DNA from: Urechis unicinctus
Lineage: Eukaryota; Annelida; Polychaeta; Xenopneusta; Urechidae
Direction of reading: 5' to 3'
Assembly (NCBI GenBank): GCA_034190875.2
Contig: CM067354.1
Span: forward strand, 43,443,275-43,507,274
Length of the DNA: 64,000 bases
The notes beneath the pieces were generated by a model. That model ran no database searches. It was given only the letters and a program-made list of their open reading frames with translations, and was not told the DNA's origin. Every line of letters starts with the position of its first letter. Position 1 is the first letter of the stretch. Of this stretch, positions 28,915 to 40,428 are shown in pieces. Both the position numbers and the translations under genes were made by a program.

Positions 28915-31900
28915 TTGCCATTATTAAACCCGTGACAGTTGCAATTTGGTTGTTTGCTTTTCAGGTATATAGACAGTGCGACCTATCAAATGTATAAGTG
29001 CAAAAGATAGATGAGCAAAACTTGATTATTGCCAATTGAAAAATACGGCTAAATTTATCAAGCCACATTAGTGAGGCTACAGCGGACAGTCGTAGCACTA
29101 TCTATCAATTATTAGATGCTCCATGTGCAAACATGCCGTTTGGCATGAATTTAAAAAAAAATGCGCAATCACACTTAAGAAGGTACTGATTGTTGAACTT
29201 GTGCACGTTTATTGTTGAAAGTTAATTACCGCATGATCATCATTGATATACTGTCGTAACAAAGACTAAAATGGTCTACCTAAGTATGTAGGTACTCAGA
29301 AAAGGTATTTTACTTGGCTGTGCCAAGTGCAAACCAAGTACAGATAATATTTGTCCAACGCTCAACTGTTTCATACCTGATTTCAAAAGCGTAAGCAGAA
29401 GTTAGCGATTAATAAAGCATTAGAGGCGTCATAAACTTCTTTGAAAGACCGACAAAATATCAAGCGATATATAATGCATCATGTGAAATATCTGCACAAC
29501 CATCTGAATCATAGTTTCTTGGAGCACTAAAGAGATGACGCATGCTACCCATCACTAACCAAATGTTGATTTCATTTCATTCCACATATTCATTAGAATT
29601 CCTTTAATGCAACAATTCGTTGACTGTTAGAAAAATTGCGTTATTAGGTGCACCTTACACGTGGCATGCTTGCCAAGGTGATGGTTCTCCAGACAGGTGA
29701 ATATGGTGCACCCAATCTGATCAATAACGGCCAGTAGCGAATCCTAGAAAACGACAGAATGATATTTTTGTGTTGATAGTACATTCTGAATATCTATCAC
29801 ACAAATAGAAGCAGCATGATTACAAGATAATTAATGCTCCAGCTTCTTTATGGTTGCATAAAGACCGTGGCGTTCAATGGATTTATTGATCAGAAATTTT
29901 ATGCGAAAACATTTGCAATAATAACACTAGCTGGAATATAAGATTGGCTGTACCAACCTAAGGTGTGTTGCACTTAGTTGTGGCCTACCTTAGTAATTAA
30001 GTCATTAGCTTGTACGTGCATTGCAGCCAGTAATATGGCTTTAGATGCTTTCAAGTGGCAGTCCACGTGGTGAGCCAATTCGTAAAATAGGAAATGTCAG
30101 TGGAGAGTGGTTAGTTATAGACGATCAAGTTCAAGTGCAATCCACATCGTCATAGCGAAAGGTTATCCACTAAACTGTGAACAGCGTCCAATATTGAGAT
30201 TAAAATGCAATCATACGTGACAAGCAATGCCATAAAAAGATCATTGCCACAAAGGTTTCTTTGAACCGTTGGATAAAAGGTAGTATTTGGCTTAAACTTT
30301 ATTTCGAACACCTACTGCTTGCTGCGCGTGCAGTTAATGTTTAGCATTTGAAAACGTACTTGTTGTGAATGACTGATCAACATAAACATACTGTCTTCTC
30401 AGTGAATGTTTGTCCCTCAGGTACTTCCGTATAGTATTGTCCGTACAAATCACAAGAAATAAATATTGGGGTACTAATGTTAATGTGTCAGTCGTAATAC
30501 TTTGGAGGTGCATTACGCTAACAATGCCTAAGATTTTGTAGCCAAAAGCTTTGTTATGTGTTGTGCAGATTGGTTTGCCAGCAGATAACTAGTGAAACTT
30601 CTTCGAAAGGGATAACAACAACTTTTATTTATCTGTAAACCTTAGAACGCGATAAAAGCGTAGCCGGTATGATACTCCGTATCCTAAGACACTGTATTCA
30701 TTATTGCACTGGCAGTTGATTCTAAATTCTTATTTCCATAGGTGAGGCGTCAGCATTGTAGGATATCTTTTTCTAATGAAATACATATTGACATTTACAA
30801 AGAGTTCTATCTGTCGATTTCAAATGGATACTAACTGCTGCTCTCATTACACACAATATTCAACAACAGCGTCGGCAATGGTCGTAGTTTTGTCATTTAC
30901 ATCTGGTTCATGCCATTGATATGAGGCATCGTTGGGATTTGTATCACGCAGCAGATTTATCTGTCTGCTGAGTCAAATAAATAATTGCGGCTAAGTCTTT
31001 GGATATTTGCAATGGCGCTTACGATTAAGATTATGTCAAACAGAACAGTGCATATGTATGCGGCTAATTTTTATAATCACACCAAATTAAGCATGTTGCA
31101 CTGTCTTTGGCAATACTGAGGCGACATTTTGCGCGTGGACGATCCTTGGCATTCAAATTTCAGTAGGAAACTCTTAACAATTGAAATGCCAAAATTTCTC
31201 TACTTTCAGTCATATGTTTTAAATGCGTTGCTTATTTGCTTATCGATTTAACATTGTCTGTGTAGGAAAGGTGGGTAATTATAGGTGTTTGCGTTGTTAT
31301 TGATGCAGCTCAACTCCAATAATCTACGTAACGATTACATCTCGAGAGGGCCTTATCGTGCTTTATCGTAAATTTTGGTGATAGACAAATCATTTTCACG
31401 TAATATGCGCAATATGCTCCGCGAAAGCGCTACTACATGGAACAAGCTACTATTTGTCGTTAAATGTCATACAGCTTTTTCTTAATGACAATAACTACTC
31501 CTGTATGCAGCTCAGGAACAGCACTGGCTTCAAATTACTGCTGTGGTAAGCGTGTAAGCAAGTGAATATAGTATATACAAAACAGCAAAATGCATTACAT
31601 GCAGAGTGATTGTAGTAGTATTGCTTCTGTCTAACCTTGACTCTGAGATAAGATTATTTTTGTAGTTGTCGCCTCTTGCCTCGGATCAGGCACTTTGTCT
31701 AACAAGAGATACTTTTTGGTGTCCATGTATAATATTAACTTGCTTTTTTGCCTGTCATTAGCTGTATTATATCAATGCATTTCGATTGAACCATAAGTCT
31801 CTCTTGGTGGCATTATAACGCGCAATTTAAAAAAATGACCACACACTTTCATTGATGTGCTATGTTTTTTTGATGGCAAGTGTAGGTTCAACGTCAAAAT

Positions 31901-32855
31901 AACTAAATGTTATGGCATCTTTTGTGAAATTGTTGTCGTTTAGACGCCGACAAATGTTTTAGTACTGCGTCACCTAATTGCTCGCTTCTACAATACGTCT
32001 ATGCTCAGCATTTTGAAAGGTGCTATTGGGGGAGGTTGGATGGAGATGCATATACAATTGGGCTTGACTGAAATATTAAGTCTTTTAAAACATCCACTGC
32101 TTCAATATACAACGTAACGTGCGTGACATATTTTTCATAGTTAATTTCGTGATCAGCTAGTTCGCTAGTTTGTTGGCCATGCACGGGATAACAATTAGCT
32201 GAATGTATATAGATCAGCAATAGATAATACAATGAAATCATCGATGGTACATCTACGGCATTGTCATAATCAGGTAGTCCAAATGATACGAAAGCGGTTG
32301 TAGAAAATGATAGATAGGAGGTGATGAGCCTTGTCACATTACGTAAAGCGATCGAGCTATAAATGCCCTAGCGCTCTCGACCTCTAGACAACATTTCATG
32401 GTTGCGCGTTTATTTCACGTGGAGGAGTTCAGTATCATAATTTTAGCGTCAATCAGTTGTAACTAACGCTGCATACTTCAGTGGCATTTTAATGATTCAT
32501 GTCTGGCAAGTGTTCACATTTTGGTGACCCTTTCTCATTGAGTCAGTGACAGCGCATGTTGCGATTACATGATTCTCCGTTTGCATGCTTCTGCATAGAC
32601 CTAGTCGCTGATCTCGAAGAATCTTTTCTCATCTGCCCTTTTCAAAGGCCAGCTTGCAAAGGCTCGCCCGTAGCCTCGTGAATACTTCTTGGTAATCTAA
32701 TTTATCGGGGATAAATAAAGTTACAACTTCGCACCAATCATCAGTCAGAACGCCTACAATAAAGAGCAAAAGACACTAGTGGCCCCATATATTATCAAGC
32801 ATCAACAGATGTTGATGCTGCTAGTGTAAAGATGGGATATATTCCAAAGATTACC
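28913..32855. other. Non-coding stretch
   Basis: AT-rich. The frame at 32023-32337 minus shows no recognisable family. No RNA gene or long repeat seen. Confidence 0.5.
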
Positions 32856-32901
32856 ACATCAATAAACACATCAATAAACACATCAATAAACACATCAATT
32901 A
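32856..32901 (+). repeat. 12-bp tandem repeat, ~3.8 copies
   Basis: ACATCAATAAAC repeats three times exactly from 32856, followed by a partial fourth unit. Confidence 0.95.
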
Positions 32902-33591
32902 CACTGCACCATGGACAATTACAGCTTCCGCCTTTAATACTCATCAAATTCACCGCAAACCGGAGTGAAACGATGTTCTATGGCACCAACACTGTTCCCC
33001 TCTGTTTTGTGTTCAAGTAATGTAACAGCAAACCTTATCCACCCGATTTAAGTACACTCCAAGGAGCTACTTGTCTGAAGCATAACGATTCCTGCCTCTA
33101 TGGTCCAATGTGCTTTCATTACCGTTTGACATAATATTTAGCCACAACTTCACTGAGCGCCTCAGAGGCGGTGCTGTTTTAGGAGGGGTGCTCTTGGTTA
33201 TAAAGAGTATGAGTCATCTAGCCATAAAAGTTACCATCCCAGCCCCGAATATGATTTACGAAGCTTAGTAAATGGTGATGTCATAGCTTGAATCAAGATA
33301 ATGAGTTTATAAAAGTGCCATGGTGTGCGCTATGGTGATTATGAATGAAGGGCTCCCTATAAAAAAAAGGTCCGGTATCTCTGCATGATGATTTGCGTGT
33401 GAATAGACGACTGGTTATTATGTGCCACTGACTGAATACTATGGTAACTCCATGCTAAAACATGTCAAACGCGACTATATAAGGAAACAAACCGTAGCAC
33501 AGATTACCTTTCAATCAGCAACGATAGGAGATTGCTCGCCAGAACAGACCGATGCCTCTGGCATTGCTTGCAAAATCACTGATCCGTATAA

Positions 33592-33772
<181 letters not shown>

Positions 33773-33885
33773 CGCTCCTTCTAAAAGTGGCGGGAATAAC
33801 GAGACCTTGTTCATTTATCGATCATCATGACTCTTCCTATTCACTTTCGCCAAGCAACACTATATTTTCATGAATCGTTTTCTCC

Positions 33886-34092
33886 TTCCATTAGTGACGG
33901 ACTGTGGTGTCCACCAAGCTCTTTAAATCAAGTGGAGCTTGCGCTCGATTTCACCTTCCGTTAGCGTCGTAAATTCTCAGCAGACATGAAAGACTCTAGG
34001 CAGGCTGGATTTTCACGCGCGAATCACTTACTAAAACACGCGCTATCGCAGCCCATTTTAAGAGACCTCTGCTCCGTCCGTTAGTGACGTCA
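33886..34092 (+). repeat. Three spaced CCRTTAGYG-type motifs
   Basis: CCATTAGTGACGG (33889), CCGTTAGCGTCG (33957) and CCGTTAGTGACGTCA (34078) recur within about 200 bases, each preceded by a pyrimidine-rich TTTCTCC, TTTCACCT or CTCCGT. The third contains TGACGTCA (34085-34092), a CRE palindrome. This may be an old tandem repeat or a promoter-like block. Confidence 0.35.
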
Positions 34093-34129
34093 ATCCTTAG
34101 ACTACATGTGGTGCGCCTGGGTGCTGCTC

Positions 34130-34300
34130 GATTTGTGATTGAGCCTCTGGTTACTTTAGCTACACTTGCTGCATCAACTCACATAGCTGTACCTACTATT
34201 TTCAAAGCCAACTCGTGTTCAGACGGCTCTTCTCAGAGCCACTTCCTCCTTTTGGAAGATGCTTATGTTGCTTTGCGATTCTGCTTTTTGCTCCAATAAT
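34130..34300 (+). repeat. Inverted partial copy of the DUF6589-like element's 3' end, with histone-type stem-loop
   Basis: The plus strand here parallels the minus strand downstream of the DUF6589-like stop codon. GAGCCTCT, GCTACA, then GCATC-ACTCACA and ACCT align with 35120-35050 minus. Two stem-loop positions follow, the first decayed (ATTTTCAAAGCC) and the second intact: GGCTCT-TCTC-AGAGCC at 34225-34240, preceded by ACGG and followed by AC. The gap between them is 15 nt, as in the minus-strand array. CCTCCTTTTGGAAGATG at 34245-34261 matches CCTCCTTTTAGAAGATG on the minus strand of 34691-34675. The copy is only the 3' tail. No coding sequence is recognisable upstream. Confidence 0.7.
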
Positions 34301-34674
34301 CCCAGCCTCTATGGCACATGTGATATTGAACAACCATTCAGACCTCCAAATCCATTTACCGACCCCCCCAATATCTAAAAATATACCGACCTTGCAATTT
34401 GAAGCCATACAATGCAGGGGTATGGGTTGGTATATGTGTACCCATGTAGACATCCGCAGTGAAGTTATTGCCTTTACACTACGTCATTTGTAAAACAAAT
34501 GTGCATAGGTCATAACATGACATTATTGAGGGATACTACTAGCTAGTAACCACTACTGGACACTTTCAGCATTGACAGGCTACATATTTTTTGCCAAATA
34601 CTAAATCAAATCGTAGGCTTGATAGAAACATAAATATAATAATAGACCCAAATAAAAAAGACAACAAGCAACAT

Positions 34675-34691
34675 CATCTTCTAAAAGGAGG
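34675..34691 (-). promoter_or_regulatory. Conserved block downstream of the stem-loop array
   Basis: CCTCCTTTTAGAAGATG on the minus strand lies just past the last stem-loop unit. It is shared, with one mismatch, by the inverted copy at 34245-34261, where it also follows the last stem-loop. In histone genes a purine-rich element that pairs with U7 snRNA lies downstream of the stem-loop. The GAAGATG part could play that role here, but it is not a match to the classic CAAGAAAGA and the idea is speculative. Confidence 0.35.
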
Positions 34692-34695
34692 GGAT

Positions 34696-35044
34696 GGCCC
34701 TGCAAAGAGTTGTGAGAAAACAAGGTGACTCTGAAAAGAGCCGTTTGAAGAGGGTGGCTCTTAAAGGAGCTGTGTGAAGACAAGGTGGCTCTGAAAAGAG
34801 CCGCTAGAAGAGGGTGGCTCTTAAAGGAGCTGTGTGAAGACAAGGTGGCTCTGAAAAGAGCCGCTAGAAGAGGGTGGCTCTTAAAGGAGCTGTGTGAAGA
34901 CAGGGTGGCTCCGAAAAGAGCCGTTTGTAGACAGGGTGGCTCTGAAAAGAGCCGCTAGAAGAGGGTGGCTCTTAAAGGAGCTGTGTGAAGACAGGGTGGC
35001 TCTGAAAAGAGCCGTGTGAAGACAAGGTGGCTCTGAAATGAGTC
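34696..35044 (-). repeat. Array of twelve histone-type 3' stem-loop units
   Basis: Twelve hairpin units start at 34696, 34727, 34756, 34787, 34816, 34847, 34876, 34907, 34938, 34967, 34998 and 35029, a spacing of 29-31 bases. Two types mostly alternate, so much of the array has a 60-bp period. Type A on the minus strand is GGCTCTTTTCAGAGCC. It is exact at 34787, 34847, 34938 and 34998, while the units at 34727 and 34907 keep a 6-bp stem through G-T pairs. It is normally embedded in CGGCTCTTTTCAGAGCCACC. This equals the stem-loop, loop and ACC flank of metazoan replication-dependent histone mRNAs. Type B, AGCTCCTTTAAGAGCC, keeps only a 4-bp core stem. The array begins within 100 nt of the stop codon of the DUF6589-like gene, on its sense strand. 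Confidence 0.92.
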
Positions 35045-35099
35045 GTTTAAAGAGGTGCCGCGGTGTGAGTCGATGCTGTACGATACGAGCATGTAGCAA

Positions 35100-35115
35100 G
35101 AGCCACTAGAGGCTC
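35100..35115 (-). promoter_or_regulatory. Extra hairpin between stop codon and stem-loop array
   Basis: GAGCC-ACTAGA-GGCTC on the plus strand is a 5-bp perfect stem with a 6-base loop. It starts 15 nt after the stop codon at 35133-35131. Its stem core (GAGCC/GGCTC) is the same as that of the array units, but the loop differs. It may be an outlying, rearranged unit. Confidence 0.5.
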
Positions 35116-35130
35116 AGATGGCTATAAACA

Positions 35131-37330
35131 CTAGAAGCTCTCAAAGACTTCCAGTTTCTGGTAATTGTCCATCTGAATGCTCAGCTCTTTCAGCCGTTCT
35201 TCAAGATGCGCAGGATCTGGAAGTTTTCCAGTTCCCCATGTGTGGTTGGGAAAGGTGGAGTGGCTGCGTGGTGGACAGTAATCAAATAGGTCATCATTGG
35301 TGTACTCTAGCAGGAAGCTGGCAATATCCTCACGGTACTTGGGCCGCCTTTCCTGTGCTGTGCTTCACCCACACACACCTGGACAAGCCTTTCCCGTTCA
35401 CGTTTAAAGGGCCCGATTATCTGGCTGCATCTTTGTACCTGAACGGGGCGTGTAGCGGGCGTGACAATGCTTGATCATGGCTGCACATTGACTAAGAGCA
35501 TAATGATCAGATTATGTGGGATTGAGTCTATTATCCCATTGCATTAATTGTCTTGGTTGTAATTAATGGAAATGAATTCATACTGTTATATCGGTGCCTC
35601 TCTTGAACACCTACCTTTGAATTCGTTGTTCAAAAATTCATTCATCTGATCCAGACCCATGCTGTTAACTGTACGTTTCCAGGTGATCTCGTGGGCCAAA
35701 GCAGGAGACCGAAACACGCCTGTATCTGCATTATCAACACCCTTAATTGACTACCCACTTCTTTAAGGACGCCAACAAGATTAATACTCATAAACAAAAT
35801 AGTCTGCACTAACAGGCCAGGAGTGTGTGGCTTATCCGCAGGTATCGTGGGTGGTTTAACTCCCAGAACTGCAGCATTCTAGGCGCCAGTACATCAGCAT
35901 TCGTTCCCCATCTCCTTCCCGCACTGCACTGCAACGTATGGCGAGGTTTAGTCCTGACCAGAGTAATGCCAGGTCGTGTTGTAAAACACCATCACCTTCT
36001 GCTCAGCCAGGCTGCATTGGTCACTGCCGAACCACTTTTCTGTAACATATCAACCATTCAAGCAGTCAGTGGTGCGATCCACAGTCCGAGTTTCAATTGG
36101 CTTATTTCCACTACCCAAACTTCAAAAATGAGTTACACCCACCAGGAAACACATCCACTCCGTCCTTGTCCAGGCAAAAAGGATGGTACCACTCATAGCA
36201 GTGGCAGCCTTCCTTCATAGCACATTGCACCATTCCAAAGTCAAGATACATCCGACTCTTGCAGGTAGAGTAGATGTAACCGTCGGCACTCTCGCAGGCC
36301 TCACTGCAATACCAGTACCAGCAGCAGTATACACTTGTATACACACGTCTGCCCCAACACACTACCTTCTGGTCATAGCCGGCTCTGATGTTGTCGACAT
36401 GGTTGCGTGCTGCATCCATACCCTGTGACACTCCCAGAAAATTCATGCTGCGGACAGTTTTATGGGATGCACTTTGCAACCAGAGGTCAACACTCATCAT
36501 GGCCTGCATGAAACTTTACCGCCGAGGATAACAAGCCGAGTGTTCCTCTTTTCGAGCGCCTCCACCTCAGTTAGAAATTTACACAGTCAAAGAAGAAGCA
36601 GACTTTGTTAATATTCACCGCAGCACCATGATCTGTCAGGGTTAAATCCGATGTAAGTGTAAGATAGGAATAGATAGGAAGGGAAATTATCAAGTTCATT
36701 CAATGATGGACAGCAGACTAAGTAGCAAAGAGAAACGGTATTTGCCTTCTTTCGTTATGCGGTCCTCTTGTAGTTTGCCGAGCCAGTACTTTAGTGGATG
36801 GCATTGCTACCTCCAGCACTTTGACAAGCAAAGGAAGTGTGGTGCTTAATTCCGCATGGATGTCATGCCACGAGAAAATGTCCGACCTCTCCTTTTAGAC
36901 AGGAGACCACAGGAATAAGATGGGACTGGTTCGATTGGTCCTGGCCTGTGCCATCTTGCTTCTTACCTTCTGGGCCACTAAAGTGTAAAGAGCACCCTTG
37001 GCAGCCGAAGAGTTCGACAGGAGGGTCCGAAAAGCATTGACATATTAACTCCCATCAATATACAACTTAGCCCGAAGGTGTTGTTTGTGTAGCTGTTGGA
37101 GCTGCAGAATGGCTTGGTGGCTCAGCAGTGGCTCCTGGTGATGAGCGCTTGGAAGGTGGTGGCTTTGTTAGGGTGCTGTCTGGGACCAACCTCTTGGGCC
37201 GCTTAGGGGTGTGCGTGGGTCATGTCCTCTTTATTGTGGACCGCCTCCAGACAGTACGGATGGTTAAGTCTTTGCGACAAGAGCCGCAAATCTTCTGCTT
37301 GGCTGGGCTGCTCAGACTAAGGAAAGGCTT
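35131..37330 (-). pseudogene. DUF6589-like protein gene with Cys-rich PHD-like insert, decayed
   Basis: Minus-strand blocks occur in the order expected for the DUF6589-like proteins common in invertebrate genomes, whose function is unknown. In order: a Cys motif KQKICGSCRKDL (about 37290), a Pro/Ser/Thr-rich linker with an in-frame TGA at 37220-37222, AAKGALYTLVAQK (about 36990), FSWHDIHAEL (about 36880), SHKTVRSMNFLGVSQGMD (about 36450), a Cys/His cluster with MVQCAMKEGCHCYEWYHPFC (about 36210) like half a PHD finger, REGDGERMLMYWR (35921), LAHEITWKRTVN and MNEFLNNEFK (about 35690-35620), and KYREDIASFLLEYTNDD then HSTFPNHTWG to the TAG at 35133-35131. Good splice signals suggest introns: donor AAG/GTAAGA about 36958, and an exon at 35725-35615 ending AAAG/GTAGGT. 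Frameshifts near 35900 and 35400 and the TGA show inactivation. A domesticated or transposon-borne origin cannot be told apart. Confidence 0.62.
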
Positions 37331-37592
37331 TCCGTGCTGTATATGGGGAGACTACAGTGAGCACCTTATACTTGATAAGTTGGCACAGCACGACATCTGT
37401 TACCAAGCAAATTCATAAATCAATGTAGAAAATCGTACTTCGCACATTTGGAAGTATCGAGCATCCGAACCCAGTAATCGTGGAGTAATAATTACAGGGT
37501 GTTTTTTACTAAGCAACATGCACACAAACGTAAAGTAAATAAAGCTACAACCATCATTATGTGAAATCAAAGTGCGGTATATTATTAATAAA

Positions 37593-37594
<2 letters not shown>

Positions 37595-37645
<51 letters not shown>
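37595..37645. repeat. (TA)n microsatellite, ~51 bp
   Basis: Pure TA run, followed soon by a short (CT)n tract at about 37652-37661. Confidence 0.98.
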
Positions 37646-37646
<1 letters not shown>

Positions 37647-39075
37647 CAATACTCTCTCTCTAACGATAAGAAATGTACAAAACCGAAATGGAAAAGAAAC
37701 GAAGTCCTAAATTTTATGCCTATGTCCTCGCCAGCATTTTCCATCTGTATTATGCAGTGGAATAAATGAGAGGAAAAGGCATCTCGCTGGTAAGTTGTTA
37801 GGTATACATTAAGTATAAATTGACTCACATGTGAAGTGTATCATCAGGCAGATGATGACAATACTGGTATGATAGCAAATTCTGCGCGGTCGCTTACGAT
37901 AACGACATGCAAGAGACTGGTTGTTGACACTGGAAATTGCAGGGAATTCCTCCCACTAGAATTCGGAGTGGAATTTCGCCGAAAAGCTAGGAATTAATCG
38001 AATATCAAGTGTTCTTCCGGATATTGGTTAAACAATACCTTTAGCATTTAAATTCAGTCAATACTCTCACCGTTGGTGGCTTTAAATTCTTCTCAGTACG
38101 TATTTTTTACGTGATTAGTGATGATAAGTTAAGCATGTTTGTCAATCTACCGATAAAGTGGGGTTTTCCCTGTTAGACCAACAACGGAGTAGCCGATCGA
38201 CTGTTGGCCTGTTGGGCTAGGTGTAATTACTTTCAACATCAAATTTTATCTCTGTCATAATTACAGTGCATTGTTGTACATGTGGCTGTAGTTAAACACA
38301 TTTTATGGTGCGTAGCGCCGGCTAACAAAGTGAACCGCCACAGTAGACATCTGTCCGACATCGAACAAATAATTATCCCGAGATTTATATGGAGGTTTAT
38401 ATGGATACTAATGAGTTATAAGTATTGCAGAGTAGAATAAATCATCCTTCCAACAATCAGTCATAAGTGTAGATTCTGCACGTCATTACAACCGTAATAT
38501 TTTGCATATTTCTGCGAAAAGGAAATATATGATGCAACTTTCCATTGGATACATCCCCCACTTTATCTAAGAGCAGGTGTCTGACATGACCTTTGATTAT
38601 TTCATTGGCATATCATCGTAACAAACTGCCACTTTCCACTGAACTCTCAATTGATCTTCACAGCGGTGCGCACTTCAGGATACCTATGGGCTCATAATAC
38701 AGGTCCTATTTATGAAAGTATCATATACCAAGCTTAAATTCTACCACGAAATTCATCACAGGCGCACATTACATGGCATGATGTTGGACTCATGTACCAT
38801 AAAGATCGGTGTGGGTATTCTGCTTAATACCCAACCAATATTGAGAAGCTCAACATGGCTTATTTTATGAAAACGTACATAAGTATGATGCCATAGGTAA
38901 TGAAGACAACGACAGCCTTGTGACAGGAAACATAACTATTCAGACAAAAGTAGATTCAATGTAGACAACGCCATATGGTATGGGCTTATTTGTAGCCAAA
39001 ACATAATCAACGTATATGTAACACAGCTTTCCTATCGCAAGGCTATCAGCCGAGCGCCGTACATTACAACCGAGC
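37646..39075. other. Non-coding stretch
   Basis: No gene, RNA or repeat recognised between the two microsatellites. Confidence 0.5.
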
Positions 39076-39104
39076 ATATATACATATATATATAAATATA
39101 TGCA

Positions 39105-39185
<81 letters not shown>

Positions 39186-39239
39186 TATATATATATATAT
39201 ATCAATATATATATATATGTATAGATTTATATATATATG

Positions 39240-39285
<46 letters not shown>

Positions 39286-39355
39286 TAAATATGGATAAAT
39301 AGATAGATGCATATATATTTATAGAAATGAAGAAATATGAGTATATATATATAAT

Positions 39356-39391
<36 letters not shown>

Positions 39392-39870
39392 GTTTATATA
39401 AGTAATAATATCAATATATATATATAAATAAATAAATAAATATTTTTGCATAGATATATGTATATATATGCATTTATATGTATTTATCTCTTTATATGTC
39501 TATATGTATATATATATGCAAACATATATATGTATCAATTATGTATGCATATATGTATATATATGTATGTTTATTACTGTCATATTTATCCATATAAATA
39601 TATAGTATGTTTACATTTATGTGTTTATTTATATACATGTATATACGTTCCCACACATATAATTTGATCCCTAAATATACATATAGAACCACATGTATAT
39701 ATATACAGATTTGGATAAATAGATACATGTATATATATTTATGGAAATGGAAATATATGTGTATATATATATCTACACATATATTTACATATATATATAT
39801 ATAGTAGCAGCATATATAAATAATAAAATCTTGATATATATATAAATAAATGTACATATATAAAGATATG
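39076..39870. repeat. Compound TA/TATG/TAAA microsatellite with internal duplication
   Basis: About 0.8 kb of TA-based repeat. Blocks starting GGATAAATAGATA occur near 39291 and again near 39713. Each continues with ATATATATTTAT, a GAAATG, further TA, and ends in ATATATATATAAATAAA, so a ~420-bp portion has been duplicated and has diverged. Confidence 0.95.
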
Positions 39871-40428
39871 TTCGTAAAAATGGCTTAATAAATATGATAC
39901 TATATTTACATTTATAACAGATGTTGCTTATGCAGCTGCATTAATATAAACGTCCGCCTATAATTGTAACAGATTGTATACTTACACATGCAGTTGCCCC
40001 CTTGTATCTTGTTAAGGCAAATTCTCTTTGTTGTATTGATATCTGGCCGAAATCTTAGTAGCACCGGTCCCAGAATTTATGATTTCATTGCTGACTTTGG
40101 CATATTAGTCCCGCATCCCCGTCAGCCCCGACTGCTTGCATGAAAAATACAAATAAATACGAACCATTATTATTATGCAAATTCTATTTTATTAAAATTC
40201 AAGTGACAACATCAGTTAATACTACATATGTTTTACATGTTAAAAATAAGTGCATAGGATATTGTAATAAATATTTAATATATTAATTAACACATTACAA
40301 ATTAAGGATTAAGCATATAACAAATTACACATAACGAATTACTAATTCAACATTGGACGTACATAAACGTTGTAATATAGACACCCAACAACACTGATGC
40401 TATCATTTAAATGACAAGAGAAATATAC
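39871..40428. other. Non-coding stretch
   Basis: Very AT-rich, no recognised feature. An intron of the adjoining minus-strand remnant could start at 40428. Confidence 0.45.

Noticed and set aside
34696-35044. Regularly spaced repeats considered as a CRISPR array
   Set aside because: Repeats and the sequences between them are both conserved, the units are hairpins of histone type, there are no unique spacers or cas genes, and the context is animal nuclear DNA.
33840-35131. Search for histone coding sequence beside the histone-type stem-loops
   Set aside because: No H1, H2A, H2B, H3 or H4 motif was found on either strand here or elsewhere in the window. The coding sequence upstream of the array is DUF6589-like.
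35330-35420. Very short introns as an explanation for the frame breaks near the DUF6589-like C-terminus
   Set aside because: The candidate GT-AG intervals are well under 60 bases and protein-like sequence continues through them in a second frame, so compensating indels are a simpler reading.
35825-36428. Plus-strand frames of 131 and 81 codons
   Set aside because: They are shadows of the DUF6589-like minus-strand coding blocks, which carry the recognisable motifs.
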